A DNA stretch of 64,000 nt from Galeopsis tetrahit. Taxonomy: Eukaryota > Streptophyta > Magnoliopsida > Lamiales > Lamiaceae. How positions within the stretch are numbered: the stretch's first letter is position 1; each line of letters begins with the position of its first letter. Positions 47,639 to 59,664 of the stretch are shown here, piece by piece. The notes beneath the pieces are model-generated. The model searched no databases, was not told the DNA's origin, and was given only the letters and a program-made list of their open reading frames with translations. The position numbers and the translations under genes were made by a program. The DNA is taken from NCBI GenBank assembly GCA_963675135.1, contig OY776131.1, positions 26,403,881 through 26,467,880 on the forward strand, written 5' to 3'.

Positions 47639-49072
47639 TGTTGGTCCCTGAACGAGTAGTGAATGGGATTAAAGTCTAGAGGGGAGGGGTGAATAGACTT
47701 TAAAACTTTTTCAAACAGAGTTGAGAACCTCTTCTGATTGCTATGTCAACTGGACTGCAAGTCTGCTGGTCCAGATGACTATAGTGATCTGATTGTTTGA
47801 GGTTATATGCGGAATTATGGTGGCCCTTGTTTAGACTCGTTCTTGTAACTTGTTTTACTTAATGAAAATACTCAGCTGATGCTGGTTTGAAAGTTATGGC
47901 CTGTTTTAAAGAGTGTTGAAATAACAGTATGCACTATATAATAATGAATGTAAAGGCAGAAATGTAAAGTGCAGAAAGTAAATAACACCGGATTTATAGT
48001 GGTTCAGATATACGATCCTACGTCCACTCTCACGTCCTAACGTGATGTTTAATCCCTTTAATTTCCACAAATTACAAGGGTCTTGTCCTTTATAGTCCCA
48101 AGGTTAGGACTTTGAGATCTAAACCGTCCTAACAGCTACGGTCTCCACAAGTGATTGTAAGCACTTGCACTTTGAGGGGTTTCAAAAACTTTAACCTTTC
48201 GGTGAGGGTTTGGGGTTTTTGAGATGTATCCAACTAATGGTTCAAGCTTATAATTTGCTTAACCACTATGCCTAAAACAATTGATATACAATATGAACAG
48301 GTTTCAGGTTCTTAAGGGTTGGATAGGAAGCACTTAAGAGCTATGGATAATCTAATGGATTTCTGGCTCTTGGAGAACTCTTAGAACAATATGGCTTTTT
48401 GCTTGATTGCTTGCTTAGCTTGAGAATTCTCTCTTGTGACTTCTGTGTGTAGTGATTCCTCATCCTCTTGTATTTATAATGGGGATTGGGTGCAACTAGC
48501 CGTTGGAGTTGACTAGCCGTTTGAGCAATCTTTCCATAATAGCTTGATTCCTTGATTCCAGCCGCTTGATTGCTTCAATCCTGGGATCATGTCAATCTTC
48601 TAAATAAGGTAGGTCTTCATTTGAATTGCAAGATGACTTTGGGAATCAGCCGAGTCCTGGAAGAGCACATAGTCTTCTGATCTGTACTTTTAGTCTTCTG
48701 ACTACTCTTCTGGCCTTAGGTCTTCTGATATCAGACGAGTAATACTCTTCTGATCTGGAAATTCTTTGTACTGCTTTAGGCCATCTTCAATCTGGGACTC
48801 CATCAGATAGGTAGGTATACAAGCACCTTAACTTATCTGGTCTTCAAGGATCTTCTAGTCTTCATGTCTTCTACTCTTCTCATCTTGAGGATAGGCATGT
48901 AAGCCAGGACTGTGCTGATCAGCTGATATCAATACAGTTGATCACACAAGACTAGTCTAAGCTGTTCTATACAAGTCAGCTGATCCTATTACATTTATAA
49001 ACTCTAAGTGTTTTGGCCATCAAAACTATTCTAACATCAAGTGGGGCTTAGTGGTGAATTTATATCCCAACA
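47639..49072 (-). repeat. 3' LTR of Copia-B
   Basis: 1434 bp with inverted ends TGTTGG / CCAACA. Minus-strand TATAAATA at 48471-48478. The stretch 48610-48870 is rich in TCTTCTGA-type motifs. Polypurine tract at 49073-49088. Confidence 0.88.
47669..47703 (-). repeat. LTR-end hairpin with G-rich loop (Copia-B)
   Basis: TTAAAGTCTA (47669-47678) pairs perfectly with TAGACTTTAA (47694-47703). The 15-base loop is GAGGGGAGGGGTGAA. It lies 30 bp from the LTR terminus. Confidence 0.85.
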
Positions 49073-49295
49073 ATTTCCCCCTTTTTTATGAAGCCAAAAC
49101 TATGCTTGATAAATGCTCTTAATGAAATAAGATAAGAGTTTATAATATGCTAAAACTGAAGTATCTGATGAAGACAATGAGAGTTTGTCTTGTAAGCAAA
49201 AAGAACTAGAACTTGAATATAGATAGATCTTTTACAGATTACAAGAAATAGTTTCTTTAAACTTTTAATGTAGTCTTCATCAGGTCTTCTGATCT

Positions 49296-52200
49296 TTAAA
49301 TGCGGTAGGCAAGGTACAGACGAGCTCGAACTTCTTCCAAGTGCTGCATGTCTGTAACATTCTCCTCTTCATAGATCTTGTACAAAATCCTTTTGATTTC
49401 AATCATGTTGACTCTTCCTGAATCCAGAAGGGGTGCATCCCATTTGGGTTCTTCAGGGGTTAGGATTCTGCAGTTGTCAAGTCCTTCAGCTGTCTTGACA
49501 ATTTCTTCCCAGAACTCTGGATCTTTAAAGTTCATGAACTGGGAGAATTGGAGAAATTCTTCTTCATAGGAAGGGAGAGGGCCAAATCTCCTTACAATGT
49601 GGTGTTGAATTTGCCACTTCTTCTTCAGAGGATACCATCTTGGCAGCTCATCTTGAAGGGCTAAATAGTCCACATAGTTGCTATCAAACACCAGGACATT
49701 GTCTTCTGTTGCCTTGTCCTTGAGAGCTTTCTTGAGTTTGGCAATTCTCCTTTCAAATTTGGCTTTGACTGCCTTCGCATCATTCAGCTTCTTTTGCTTA
49801 AGCTCTTGAGCTTCAAGCAACTTCTTTTTCTTCAGTTCTAGAGCCTCCTTCTCTTCTGCAGTAGGCTCTGCTGGAGCTGACTTCTTGCTGGTCTGAGCTG
49901 ACTGAGCTTGCTCATCTGCCTTTCTTTTCCTGGTCATTCTCTTTTCAGGAGCTTGTTCTTCAGAAGCAGTGATCTGAAGAGTCTTGGCAGGAGCTTGAGT
50001 GGGTGCTTGGGTATCTCCTTGAGCAATTTCTTTGCCTTTGCCTTGCCTGTTCTTGATTTTGCTCTTTAAACCATCCAAGGTTTCAGTCAAGTCATCTTGT
50101 GCTACTACTAGTTCAGCTTGCTGGGCAGTAGACTTCTCTAGAGCCTTTATCAACACATCTTCCCCCTTTTTGGCTTCAGCAAGTGCAGCCGCAAAAGGCT
50201 TCATGGCATTCAGAATTTCCACCTTCAGAGTCTGCTTTAGAGCCATGGCATTGACTTTGCCAATGTGGGTCAGATGAGTTATGCTGTGCTCAAGAACATC
50301 AGCATGAGAATTGGACGAGGAGGCAGCTTCAAATCTAGCTGTAAGTGTTTCCAACTTGGCTGCTGTCTCCTTCAGCTGAGTCTGCAATTTTTCATTTTCC
50401 CCTGCAGCTGATTTAAGAAGAGCTTGTCCTTCAGTGGCTCTTGCTTCAGCATCCTCAATTCTTTGCTTGTAGGTGGTCTCCATGCGATATATCTGTTTCT
50501 GACAGTTATCCAAATACTCCTTTATCTGCTGATGGAGTGCCTCACCAAATTTGTCTTCAATGTCAGTGATCGCATCATGGAGACGAGTCTTCTGTTCCCT
50601 TGCAGCTTTCTCAACATATCTTCCTAGCTGCAGGCCTAAACCTTTCTCAAAGTGCAAGTCTATAGCAGCTTTGACCTGGGAGCAGATGTCTGCTGTATAA
50701 TCAACAGATGGGGTAGGAGTGGGAGTAGTACCTTGAGGCTTTGGATGAATCATTAGTGCTTTGCCTCTCTCTTCAGCTGATAGGTAATCTTCATTGAGGA
50801 AGCAGGTAGTGGCCTTTTTCAGATGGGTCATGATTCGTCTGTCTGCGTCATCTGATTGTTCAATGAAGTGAGTCAGGTCTTCTGAAGGCTTGAAGTGAGC
50901 TGGTACTCTGACTACTTCTCTTTCAATTTCTTCTATGTCAGCTGGTGCAGCTGAGTCTTCAGCAGGGGCAGCTGAGTCTTGAGCAGGGGCAGCTGAGTCG
51001 TCCACCAAGGCTGGTGCAGCTGAGTCCTTCATTTTTGCTTGTTCAGCTGGCTGCTGATCTGATGAGTCTTCTGGGATAGAGACATCAGCAGTGGGGATTC
51101 CTAGAATCCGGTTGCAAACTGCAGTAAGTGCCTCGTCTGATAGCAGTTGAGCATAAGAACGAACTTGAGCAACTTCCTTCTGCTCCATTTCCCAGTCGAG
51201 GAAGTTTTCCTTTCCTCCCATTCCTTCAATGACATCAAGAAGGTCATCCACATCATCTCTTCTGAGCTCAATCCAAGTGCATATCCTAAGCACTTGTTCA
51301 AACTGGATTGAATTCACATCAACTCCAGGGATAGTGGACTTGAGCAGGTTGCCTATCTTTATCCTCATTATCTTCTCTGTTGTACACATGGGGTAGTGCA
51401 CCATTCTGAATTGAGGTTGAGAAGGGCCAGCTTCATCCAGGGCTGCTGGTGCTAAGTCTTCTGGAGCAGATGGGGCAGAGAGGATAGAAGATTGGGTAGC
51501 TGGGGTATTTTCCTCTGCTGTGTGAGTATCAGCAGGGATTTGGGAAGTGATATGTTCTTCAGTGGTTTGTTCATCAGCAGGGTTTTGAGTCTGCTGGTCT
51601 GGTTCAGTTTCTTCTTGAAAATCAGTAGGTGTTTGACCTTGATGATCTTGGACATTTGCTGTTTGAATGTCAGCAAGGATTGTGGATATAATCTGAGTTT
51701 GATCATCAGCAGGTTGTGTGGAGGTGATCTGAGGTTGGTTGTCTGCTGTTTGAACATCAGCAGGGTTAGGCTGGGCTTGTTCCTCTGCTGTGTGAGTATC
51801 AGCAGGGATTTGGTTTTCAGTGTTTGGGGGTTCAGATGGGTTGGAATCATCAGAAGGGTTGAAGGATGAAATAGGGGCTATGCTCATGGGAGTAGGGAGC
51901 CTGGATTTCTTGGATTTCTTTGTGAAAGAAGAAGTGTTCTTCTTTCTCTTCTGACCCTTTGACAACTTGGAAGGAGTGAAAGTGAGAGAGGGATTAGAAG
52001 TACCTGCCTTTTTCAAAGGAGAGGCAGTGGGAGTGGCATCTGAATCAGATGGGGAGATGAGCCCTGATCTGATCAGATATCTTCTTTGTGCTAAGGTCTG
52101 ATTGTCATCATCATCCTCAGCAGCCTTCTTTTGAGCCTCTTCTTTGGATGGCTCCTCTTCTTCTTCTGCAGCAGAGTCATGAGTAGACTCTTCTGCCTCT

Positions 52201-53051
52201 TCAACTGCATCTTTGGAAGGTGCTTTAGCCAACAACTTCCTATTCTCTTCTTTCAACCTAGCTGCCTCAGCAAGAGCTTCCTTCCTTAAGTAATACTTGG
52301 AGATGTGGAAGGTCTTGTGAGGTCCCATCTTGTATTTTCTGGGGAGTATTTCTGGAAGGATGATACTCAGCTTGTTGACAAAGCTGACAGTAGAGGTCAC
52401 CTTCCATTCTCTTGATTGAAGGTCCAAGGTCACTTTCTTGGCTTCAAGAGCAATTCTGTCCAAGAAGAGCCCTTGCCAGTCTCCATCAATCTGATCCCAG
52501 ATTGCAGCCATAACTCGAACTTTCAGAGTGGTAACAGCATCATGGCTGAAAGTGTTACCAAGCAGCATCTTGCCTGCTATATCCATTAGGGTTTGAAACT
52601 TAGGTTCCAATTGAGATTTCTTCAGTCCGGAGGCAACTTCAGCCTTGATCCTACCACCAGTGAACATCTCCATGTATTCTTTCTCCTTACCCATAATGTA
52701 GTTGGAGATATTGATCTTCCCCCTTGACAAACCGAACAGTTCTTGGAGGATTTCTCTTGTTACCTTGACCTTGTGTCCATCCATGACACTTTCCACGTGA
52801 GAACCCTTCATCACAGCATTGGAGTAGAAAGTCAGCACATCTTGTTCATACACATTCGTGGGTGCTGCTTCCAGAAACTCTCGAAGGTTGAGGTTGATGC
52901 AGCGAAGAAGGATTTCCTTGTTTGCAGCTGTGTGTTTGCCCTTGAAAAACAGAGCATTTTCAGTGAAAATTTTCCCTTCCCTAGACCACTTTGTTGCATC
53001 TAGAGTTCCAGTGCTCTTGGTCTTCTCGTCGTAAATCTCAATGATTGCCAT
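49296..53051 (-). CDS. Copia-B accessory ORF (1251 aa), intact
   Basis: The frame is open further upstream to 53345, but the ATG at 53051 (MAIIEIYD) is chosen. It follows a TATA box at 53166-53173 and begins the compositionally protein-like part. Residues about 1-270 form the N-terminal domain, resembling 'putative plant transposon protein' regions (motifs LFGLSRG and VRVMAAIWDQ). About 290-560 is acidic with repeats of PADxQTA type, and a second set of DSAAPA units follows. A YPMCTTEKIMRIK motif, a long helical coiled-coil-like stretch with Lys-rich clusters (KRMTRKRK), and the C-terminal block around IQHHIVRRFG follow. No signal peptide or membrane helix, so not envelope-like. Function unknown. 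Confidence 0.8.
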   Translation of the reverse strand: MAIIEIYDEKTKSTGTLDATKWSREGKIFTENALFFKGKHTAANKEILLRCINLNLREFLEAAPTNVYEQDVLTFYSNAVMKGSHVESVMDGHKVKVTREILQELFGLSRGKINISNYIMGKEKEYMEMFTGGRIKAEVASGLKKSQLEPKFQTLMDIAGKMLLGNTFSHDAVTTLKVRVMAAIWDQIDGDWQGLFLDRIALEAKKVTLDLQSREWKVTSTVSFVNKLSIILPEILPRKYKMGPHKTFHISKYYLRKEALAEAARLKEENRKLLAKAPSKDAVEEAEESTHDSAAEEEEEPSKEEAQKKAAEDDDDNQTLAQRRYLIRSGLISPSDSDATPTASPLKKAGTSNPSLTFTPSKLSKGQKRKKNTSSFTKKSKKSRLPTPMSIAPISSFNPSDDSNPSEPPNTENQIPADTHTAEEQAQPNPADVQTADNQPQITSTQPADDQTQIISTILADIQTANVQDHQGQTPTDFQEETEPDQQTQNPADEQTTEEHITSQIPADTHTAEENTPATQSSILSAPSAPEDLAPAALDEAGPSQPQFRMVHYPMCTTEKIMRIKIGNLLKSTIPGVDVNSIQFEQVLRICTWIELRRDDVDDLLDVIEGMGGKENFLDWEMEQKEVAQVRSYAQLLSDEALTAVCNRILGIPTADVSIPEDSSDQQPAEQAKMKDSAAPALVDDSAAPAQDSAAPAEDSAAPADIEEIEREVVRVPAHFKPSEDLTHFIEQSDDADRRIMTHLKKATTCFLNEDYLSAEERGKALMIHPKPQGTTPTPTPSVDYTADICSQVKAAIDLHFEKGLGLQLGRYVEKAAREQKTRLHDAITDIEDKFGEALHQQIKEYLDNCQKQIYRMETTYKQRIEDAEARATEGQALLKSAAGENEKLQTQLKETAAKLETLTARFEAASSSNSHADVLEHSITHLTHIGKVNAMALKQTLKVEILNAMKPFAAALAEAKKGEDVLIKALEKSTAQQAELVVAQDDLTETLDGLKSKIKNRQGKGKEIAQGDTQAPTQAPAKTLQITASEEQAPEKRMTRKRKADEQAQSAQTSKKSAPAEPTAEEKEALELKKKKLLEAQELKQKKLNDAKAVKAKFERRIAKLKKALKDKATEDNVLVFDSNYVDYLALQDELPRWYPLKKKWQIQHHIVRRFGPLPSYEEEFLQFSQFMNFKDPEFWEEIVKTAEGLDNCRILTPEEPKWDAPLLDSGRVNMIEIKRILYKIYEEENVTDMQHLEEVRARLYLAYRI

Positions 53052-53165
53052 AGTAGTGCTTGAGTGTTGGGTTTTGAGAGCTTGAACGAGATTTGCAGGA
53101 CGAGAGAGTATTGATAGCAAAAGTGTATTGTGAGCGAAAGGGTTTGGAAAAGGTTTAAGGATGTG

Positions 53166-53173
53166 TATATATA
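53166..53173 (-). promoter_or_regulatory. possible TATA box of the Copia-B accessory ORF
   Basis: TATATATA about 115 bp upstream of the ATG at 53051. It could drive a separate transcript. No counterpart was clear in Copia-L. Confidence 0.45.
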
Positions 53174-53345
53174 CTCCAACAATTCTTGATCTAACGGTCA
53201 GAATTGGGTTTAATTGTGGAGTAGAGCCCAAGATTTTCCTTCTTAGATTTTGGGCCTTCTTTAAATTTGCCGGCTGAATTTGCCATGTGGCAACTGTTGA
53301 TTTGCTGGCAATTTGGTAATTGAGTATTAATGACATCATTACCAA

Positions 53346-54956
53346 AAATAGCCGTTGTGACTAATTTTGTGGCAAGAATTGATCATCATGGCCGTTTTTT
53401 ATAAGAGAATTGCATTCCTTATATAAGCCAATTTGTTTAATTACATTCAGGAATAAATCTAGAATGAATTACATGATCAAAGCTAGTCATTATACTCTAA
53501 GTTGAAGTGATTTGGTCAGCAGAGTGAAGTCGTCTGATTTCTGGAAAAGGTCTGCTGATTTCTCTTGGAAGTCTTCTGGTCAGCTGAGTAGGTCTTCTGA
53601 TCAGCTGAGTGGAGGATTGAGATTTGCTGAGAAAATCTTCTGTGCTTTGAAGGTCCAACCTGGCTTGTTGCATCCTTCATTGTTTCTGCGATGATACAAC
53701 CTGTATGATGTACCTTCCAGCTTTATTGTGAGTGGTGATCCAACCTGGTTTGATGGATCCTTGCTGTGATGATCCAACCTGTATGATGGATCTTCCAGCT
53801 CTATGGTGATCCAATCTGGTTTGATGGATCTCCCAGCTCTATCGTCTATCTCTGAGCCATGTGGGGCCATCAATTCAATATGATGATCAGCCTGGATGAT
53901 ATCCCACTGGTTCAGGTTGCCTACTCCATCTGATGTTCCTCATCATCGAATGGGATGTAGCATCTAATGTGTCCTTGTTGAATCTCTTCGCTTCTCTGGT
54001 AGGAGAAGGAAGATTGGAAGAGGCTTCAATGGAGTCGAAGAGGGGGCTATGGACTCAGCCTTCATGTTCTGTTTAGACACAGTAGCCTTGTCCTCTGCAT
54101 CTCTTCCTCCTTTAGCTTTCAACAGGAACGTCTCTTCTTCCTTTAGCTTTCACAGGCATACTCATGTTGAGTAGGCCAAATATGTTGATCTGCATCATCT
54201 TCATCTTCTGGACAAATCTTCATTTCCTTCACCCAAGACTTTGGTTGAAGAATGATCTTCATTCCATCTTTTCTTTCGATTGTCTCCATACCTGAAACAA
54301 AAACAATGTTTAGTGATTTGTGTTCTTAGGTGTTCTCATAACTTCCTCCTTTTATAGGGGTAGAAATGAGGTAGTGGAGTGAAAGATGACAAAACTATAG
54401 AGTTGATAGGTCTGAATTTCTGAAAAGTTACTTCTTAAGATCAACAATGAGATTCTTGATCTAAGGGTTCACATTTAAAGATATTCAGACTTTATCTTAT
54501 GGAATGCAGAAATTATAAATTTTGAGCAAGAGTCATTTGAAGTCCGTACAGTGCATGCATACTGTTGAGTCAGTGAGGATGGTGTATTATTCCAACCAAG
54601 TATAACTCAATAGTATACTGTATGTATGTATACAAAATAAAGTATTTTATGAAGAATAATTTATTAATATACATAGTTATACATTGCTTGTAAAGAAATC
54701 AAATAACCTTGTTCAAGTCTGCTGTCTATATATATATATATATATGATATGCAATGCAGATTTTAGAGTATTTCATCACGGATTCTTAAGGTATCATTGA
54801 TTCCCCCTTGATTAGATGACTCTAAGTTTTCCCTCAGCTTTATTTGTCTTCATCGGGAATGAACTTACCTGAAGATGAGGGTGTCTATTCACCTCATCTG
54901 ATCCTCCTAGTCTGCTGCAGCTGTATCAGCTGAGGTCTTCAGCTGATCTCTGCTCT
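53346..54956 (-). other. spacer between pol and accessory ORF of Copia-B
   Basis: No convincing ORF. It includes GATCCAACCTG-type repeats (53690-53850) and a (TA)n run at about 54727-54745. Longer than the 709-bp spacer of Copia-L. Confidence 0.6.
53690..53850. repeat. imperfect tandem repeats around TGATCCAACCTG-TGATGGATC
   Basis: Four units of about 35-50 bp, each with GATNCAACCTG or GATCCAATCTG, a TGATGGATC-type core and mostly CCAGCTCTAT. The pieces GATCCA and TGGATC can pair with each other. Confidence 0.7.
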
Positions 54957-57900
54957 TCATGTGCTTGGATCCAGGAGTCCTAGGCTGTAGCATAGGGTCT
55001 TGAATCGTTCTTCAGCTAGGGGCTTAGTCAAGATGTCTGCTCTTTGGATATCTGTGTGAATTTTCTCCATCTTGATGTCCTTCTTTTCAAGGTGGTCTCT
55101 AATGAAGTGGTGTCGAATGTCGACATGCTTGCACCTTGTGTGGAGGACTGGATTTTGAGTGATGGCAATGGCACTGCTGCTATCACAATAGATAGGGACT
55201 TCTCTTGCCTCTACATTGTAATCCTTGAGTTGTTGAACTAGCCAGAGCAGCTGACTACAACAACTACCAGCTGCCATGTATTCTGCTTCAGTTGTGGAGG
55301 TTGCAACTGAGGTTTGCTTCTTTGAGAACCATGAAATCAACTTGTTGCCTAGAAATTGACAGGTTCCAGATGTGGATTTCCTATCAATTCTACATCCTCC
55401 ATAGTCTGAGTCAGAATAGCCACTCAATTCTAGATTGTCATCAGCAGGGTACCAAAGTCCTAAGTTGACTGTTCCTTTTAGGTACTTGAGAATCTTCCTT
55501 GCTGCTTCTAGATGACTTTGCTTTGGGTTTGCTTGAAACCTAGCACATACTCCTACAACAAATGTTATGTCTGGTCTGCTAGCTGTAAGGTATAGTAGAG
55601 ATCCAATTAGTGCTCTATATTCAGCTTGGTCAACTGCCTTTCCAGACTCATCTGGTTCCATTTTGAAAGATGTCATCATTGGAATCCTTGCAGTCTTGCT
55701 TTGTAGAGCTTTGAATCTTTCTAATAGACTCTTGGTATACTTGGACTGGTTGATGAAGATCCCTTCTGAACTCTGCTTGACTTGAAGTCCTAGGAAGTAA
55801 TTCATCTCACCCATCATGCTCATTTCAAACTTTCCTTGCATAAGTTCAGAGAACTTCTTGCACATCTCTTGATTGGGTGATCCAAATATAATGTCATCTA
55901 CATATATTTGTACCATTAGAATGTCTTCTCCTTCTTGTATTCTGAAGAGTGTTCTATCCACTTTGCCTTTTGTATATCCATTGTCAAGTAGGAATTGTGA
56001 CAGTGTGTCATACCAAGCTCTAGGGGCTTGTTTTAGACCATAGAGAGCCTTCTTCAGTCGATATACTTGATCACCTTTTTCAAATCCTGGAGGCTGCTCT
56101 ACATATACTTCTTCTACTAGAATACCATTTAGAAAAGCACTCTTGACGTCCATTTGATATACCTTGAAGCCCATATATGATGCATAGGCTAGAAACAGTC
56201 GTATGGCTTCTAATCTGGCTACTGGAGCAAAGGTTTCATCATAGTCAATCCCTTCAGATTGAGAGTATCCTTTCGCAACTAGCCTAGCCTTATTTCTAGT
56301 TATCACATCATTTTCGTCCTTCTTGTTCTTGAATACCCACTTTGTTCCTACTACATTGTGGTTTTCAGGACGATCTACCAATTCCCAGACTTCATTTCTT
56401 TCGAATTGGTTTAGTTCTTCTTGCATAGCAGTGATCCAATTGCTATCTGTCATTGCTTCTTCTATGTCAGCTGGTTCAATGTTGGATAGAAAGGCACACC
56501 AGCAGAACATAGATGATTGTGAGTTCTGATTCAGTTGTCTTCTGGTCTTGACACCTGATTCTGCTCCTCCTAAGATGAGGTTTGATGGATGATTGTTTCT
56601 CCATGTATGCCTCACTGGAGTATCTACATTTGATGAGCTTGGATTCTCATCTGATCTAGTGCCATCAGGAGGGTTGACTTGATTAGGTCGATCACCATCT
56701 GTATCTTGTGTGTCAAAGAGATCATTCCCCCTGGCATTTGGGATTGGTGCATCTTGATTCTGGTCAGCTTGTCCTGCTTGAGTTTGAGATCTAGTGACAG
56801 GTCTATGAGGCTTATCCTCCTCTGGTTCTTCAGGGAAAGGTTCATTGACTTCAATGAACTCATCTGGTCTGGACTTGATCACTAGATGTCTCATCTGTTC
56901 TGCAGCTGAGTTTGTTTCTACTGCATTCTTATCACAAGATTCATCAAAAACAACATGAGGTGTTTCTTCCACAAGAAGGGTTCGTTTGTTGAGTACCCTG
57001 AATGCTTTGCTAGTAGAGGAGTATCCTAAGAATATCCCCTCATCTGCTTTGGCATCAAAGGCATTCAACTTACTCTTCCCATTGTTGTGAATGAAACACT
57101 TACAACCAAATATATGAAAGTAAGATACTCTAGGTTTTCTTCCTTTCCACAGTTCATATGGGGTTTTCTCATGTATTTTATGAATACCTGACCTGTTTTG
57201 AGTGTGACAAGCTGTGTTGATGGCTTCTGCCCATAGCTTCTTGGGAGTGGAGAATTCAGCAAGGAGTGTTCTGGCAGCTTCTTTGAGTGTTCTGACTCTT
57301 CTTTCAGCTACACCATTCTGTTGAGGTGTTCTTGCTGCACTTGTCTCATGCTGAATACCATTAGTAGTACAATAGGCAATAATATAGGAGTTAATGAATT
57401 CAGTGCCTTTGTCACTTCTAATTTTCACAATTGGTTCTCCTTTCTCTACTTGGATCCTCTTCAATAGTTCAGGGAGTTTCTGTGTTTCACTCTTCTTGTA
57501 TAAGAAGATAACTCAAGTAAACTTGGAGTAGTCATCCACAACAATAAGAGTGTACTTTCTTCCTGTTAGTGTGGTTGGAGTGATTGGTCCAAAGAGATCC
57601 ATGTGAAGCAATTCAAGAACTCTGCTGGTTGATGCTGTCTTCTTGGTCTTGAAGGAGACCTTTGTTTGCTTTCCTTGTTGACATGCATCACATACCTGAT
57701 CTTTACAGTAGAGTTCATTAGGCAGTCCATCAACTAAGGATTCCCTTGCTAGCTTGTTCATAGTCTTAAAGTTCAGATGACTAAGACGTTTGTGCCATAG
57801 CCAGCTGACATCTTTAGGGCTCTTCACAAGCAGACATGTATCCTTAGGACAGCTGTTCCAATTTGCAAGATACATACTTCCCTTTCTAGATCTTGTTAGA

Positions 57901-58244
57901 AGGTTTTGTTTTGTTCTTTTATCACTTATGAGACACTCATCTTTAGAGAATTTGACTGAGTAACCAGTGTCACAGAAATGAGAAACAGATAATAGATTAA
58001 ACTTAAGACCTTCTACATATGATACATCATGTACCTCAATGTCACCATTTTTAAGGGTGCCATATCCTTTTGTGTTACCATGCGCGTTATCACCAAAGAA
58101 AACTTTTGGACCTTTCTTCTCTATGTAGTTGGTCAGCAGGGCTTTGGTTCCTGTCATGTGAGTTGAGCATCCACTATCTATGTACCAAGTTTCTCCTGCT
58201 AGACCTCCTCTTCTGTATAGGTCCCTTCTTTCCTGCAAGAAAAG
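54957..58244 (-). pseudogene. Copia-B pol: protease, integrase, RT, RNase H, with one nonsense codon
   Basis: One minus-strand frame. In order: protease WYIDSGCSTHMTG (about 58146-58184), GAG-pre-integrase HKRLSHLN (about 57765-57790), integrase Asp in HMDLFGP (about 57590-57608), Asp in SDKGTEF (about 57416), Glu in PQQNGVAERR (about 57335), RT YQMDVKSAFLNG (about 56130-56160), YVDD (about 55890-55910) and RNase H SDSDYGG (about 55400). The stop at 57513-57515 (TGA in place of a Trp codon) splits the integrase. All expected catalytic residues are present otherwise, and the terminal stop is at 54957. Products would process, copy and integrate the element. Confidence 0.92.
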
Positions 58245-58880
58245 TTAAGTTTTAGGTACCCATTTTGTTTTGGGTCCTTGGGAGTAAGTACTACCCTTGG
58301 GAACCCACATATACATTGGTCGTTTGAACAACCTTGAACATTTGAGTTGTTTCCCTCGGGCATCACAGAACCAAATCTTACCAGTCAGCACCTTGGACTG
58401 ATCTGATTTGTTCTTTGTGTCAGCTAAGTAATAGTCAAATGGTTTTCCTTTATAGGAGTGTACATACATGATCTTTTGACTAGTTACATTCGGCCTGGGT
58501 GCATTAGCTGGTCGATGCACACGATTATATGGACCATACTCTTCTGTTCTCACAATATCAAAAGAGATAGGGGGTGCAAAGAGAACAGATTTGTTTGAAG
58601 AAGACTTCTTCTTCTTGGCTGGAGCAGCATACAGCTGAGACTGTCTCAGGCGAGATGGTCTAGGCTGTTTGCTGTTTCTCTGTACAGGCTTGGGTTTAGC
58701 TTGTCCTTTACCATTTTTGGTTTTGGGATAGTTAGCCTTAGCTGGTACAGATGCCTTTTGGTTCATATTAGGTTCATTGTGTTTAGAACACTCACCCTTT
58801 TCATGTGTCTGAGTAGTGCACTTGTTAGGTGTACTACCCCCAACTGGAGAGGATGTAGATGGATTAACTTGTCACAATTA
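58245..58880 (-). pseudogene. Copia-B gag end / gag-pol linker, bounded by a TAA
   Basis: Same frame as pol, ending at TAA 58245-58247, 60 nt before the protease motif. Lys/Pro-rich (KTKNGKGQAKPKPVQ) with a CSRLFKRPMYMWVPKG block as seen before the protease in related copia elements. No complete CCHC knuckle is visible in the part present. The upstream frame meets a stop at about 58884, beyond which gypsy copy 2 starts. Confidence 0.65.
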
Positions 58881-58914
58881 TCAAGAAGGAATTAATTAAT
58901 GTGTATATGTAAGG

Positions 58915-59652
58915 TGTTGTACGTGCTTTTGATGGTTGAATCGGATGTGGACTTGTTGTTAGCACGAAACAAACATGTATAATGATCGGGGGTTTATTAC
59001 GTGTTTAAAGAGGGTTATTATGATGATCTTGATGATCTTATGAAGAACAAGCAAGAAAGATCAAGAACACAAAGAGGTAGCTTCTTAGAGAAGCTAAAAG
59101 CTTGAGAGCTTTGGGAGTATTATTTGCTTTGGGTTGGGTGAATTGGTAGGAATGGATGACTTGTCTACAAATGAGCCTCTTTTAGGCATTATATAGTGGT
59201 TTCTAGGGGCTGCCCGCCCTTTACACGTGGCACGCCCTCATTGGACCTATTTACTGCCCGAAAAGGTGATTTGATGGCGCATTTAATGCTAAACCGCCTT
59301 TGGTGCTCGTCCTCGCCGGAATGCCGAGGAGCTGAGCTACGGTGGTCGCCGGTGGACCATGTCGAGGAGTGTGGTCGCCACGCTCCATACTGTCTCCCAA
59401 GGCTTCAATACTTAGACTATTCTAGCTAAAATAGGCACGTGCTCGCCACACATTTGGGCGAGCAGCTAACTAAAACAAGTGCTCGCCAACATCTTTGAGC
59501 GAGCACTTAAATGTATTAAATACATCTACTCTATTACATTTTCTTGGTCTTGTTGACTAGTCGTCGCACGACTCTGTTGACTGGTCCTCGCCACGTAAGC
59601 TGGTGACTAAGATTGACTTGTCAAAGTTTGACTTCTTTGACTAGGTATAACA
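58915..59652 (-). repeat. 3' LTR of gypsy copy 2
   Basis: 738 bp. On the plus strand it starts TGTTGTACGTGC and ends AGGTATAACA. Closely similar to 39882-40597. Minus-strand TATA-like CTATATAA at 59189-59196. Confidence 0.88.
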
Positions 59653-59664
59653 TTTGCCCCCTGG
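59653..59664 (-). promoter_or_regulatory. polypurine tract of gypsy copy 2
   Basis: CCAGGGGGCAAA on the minus strand, adjoining the LTR start. Identical to copy 1. Confidence 0.88.

Larger units (their letters stand above)
47639..58914 (-). mobile_element. Copia-B: copia element, nearly full 3' two thirds
   Basis: From low to high: 3' LTR (47639-49072), polypurine tract, accessory ORF, spacer, pol, and the end of gag up to about 58880. Gypsy copy 2 begins at 58915. Inserted in the accessory ORF of Copia-A. It has the best preserved accessory ORF and pol in the window, with two pol/gag stops. Confidence 0.9.
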
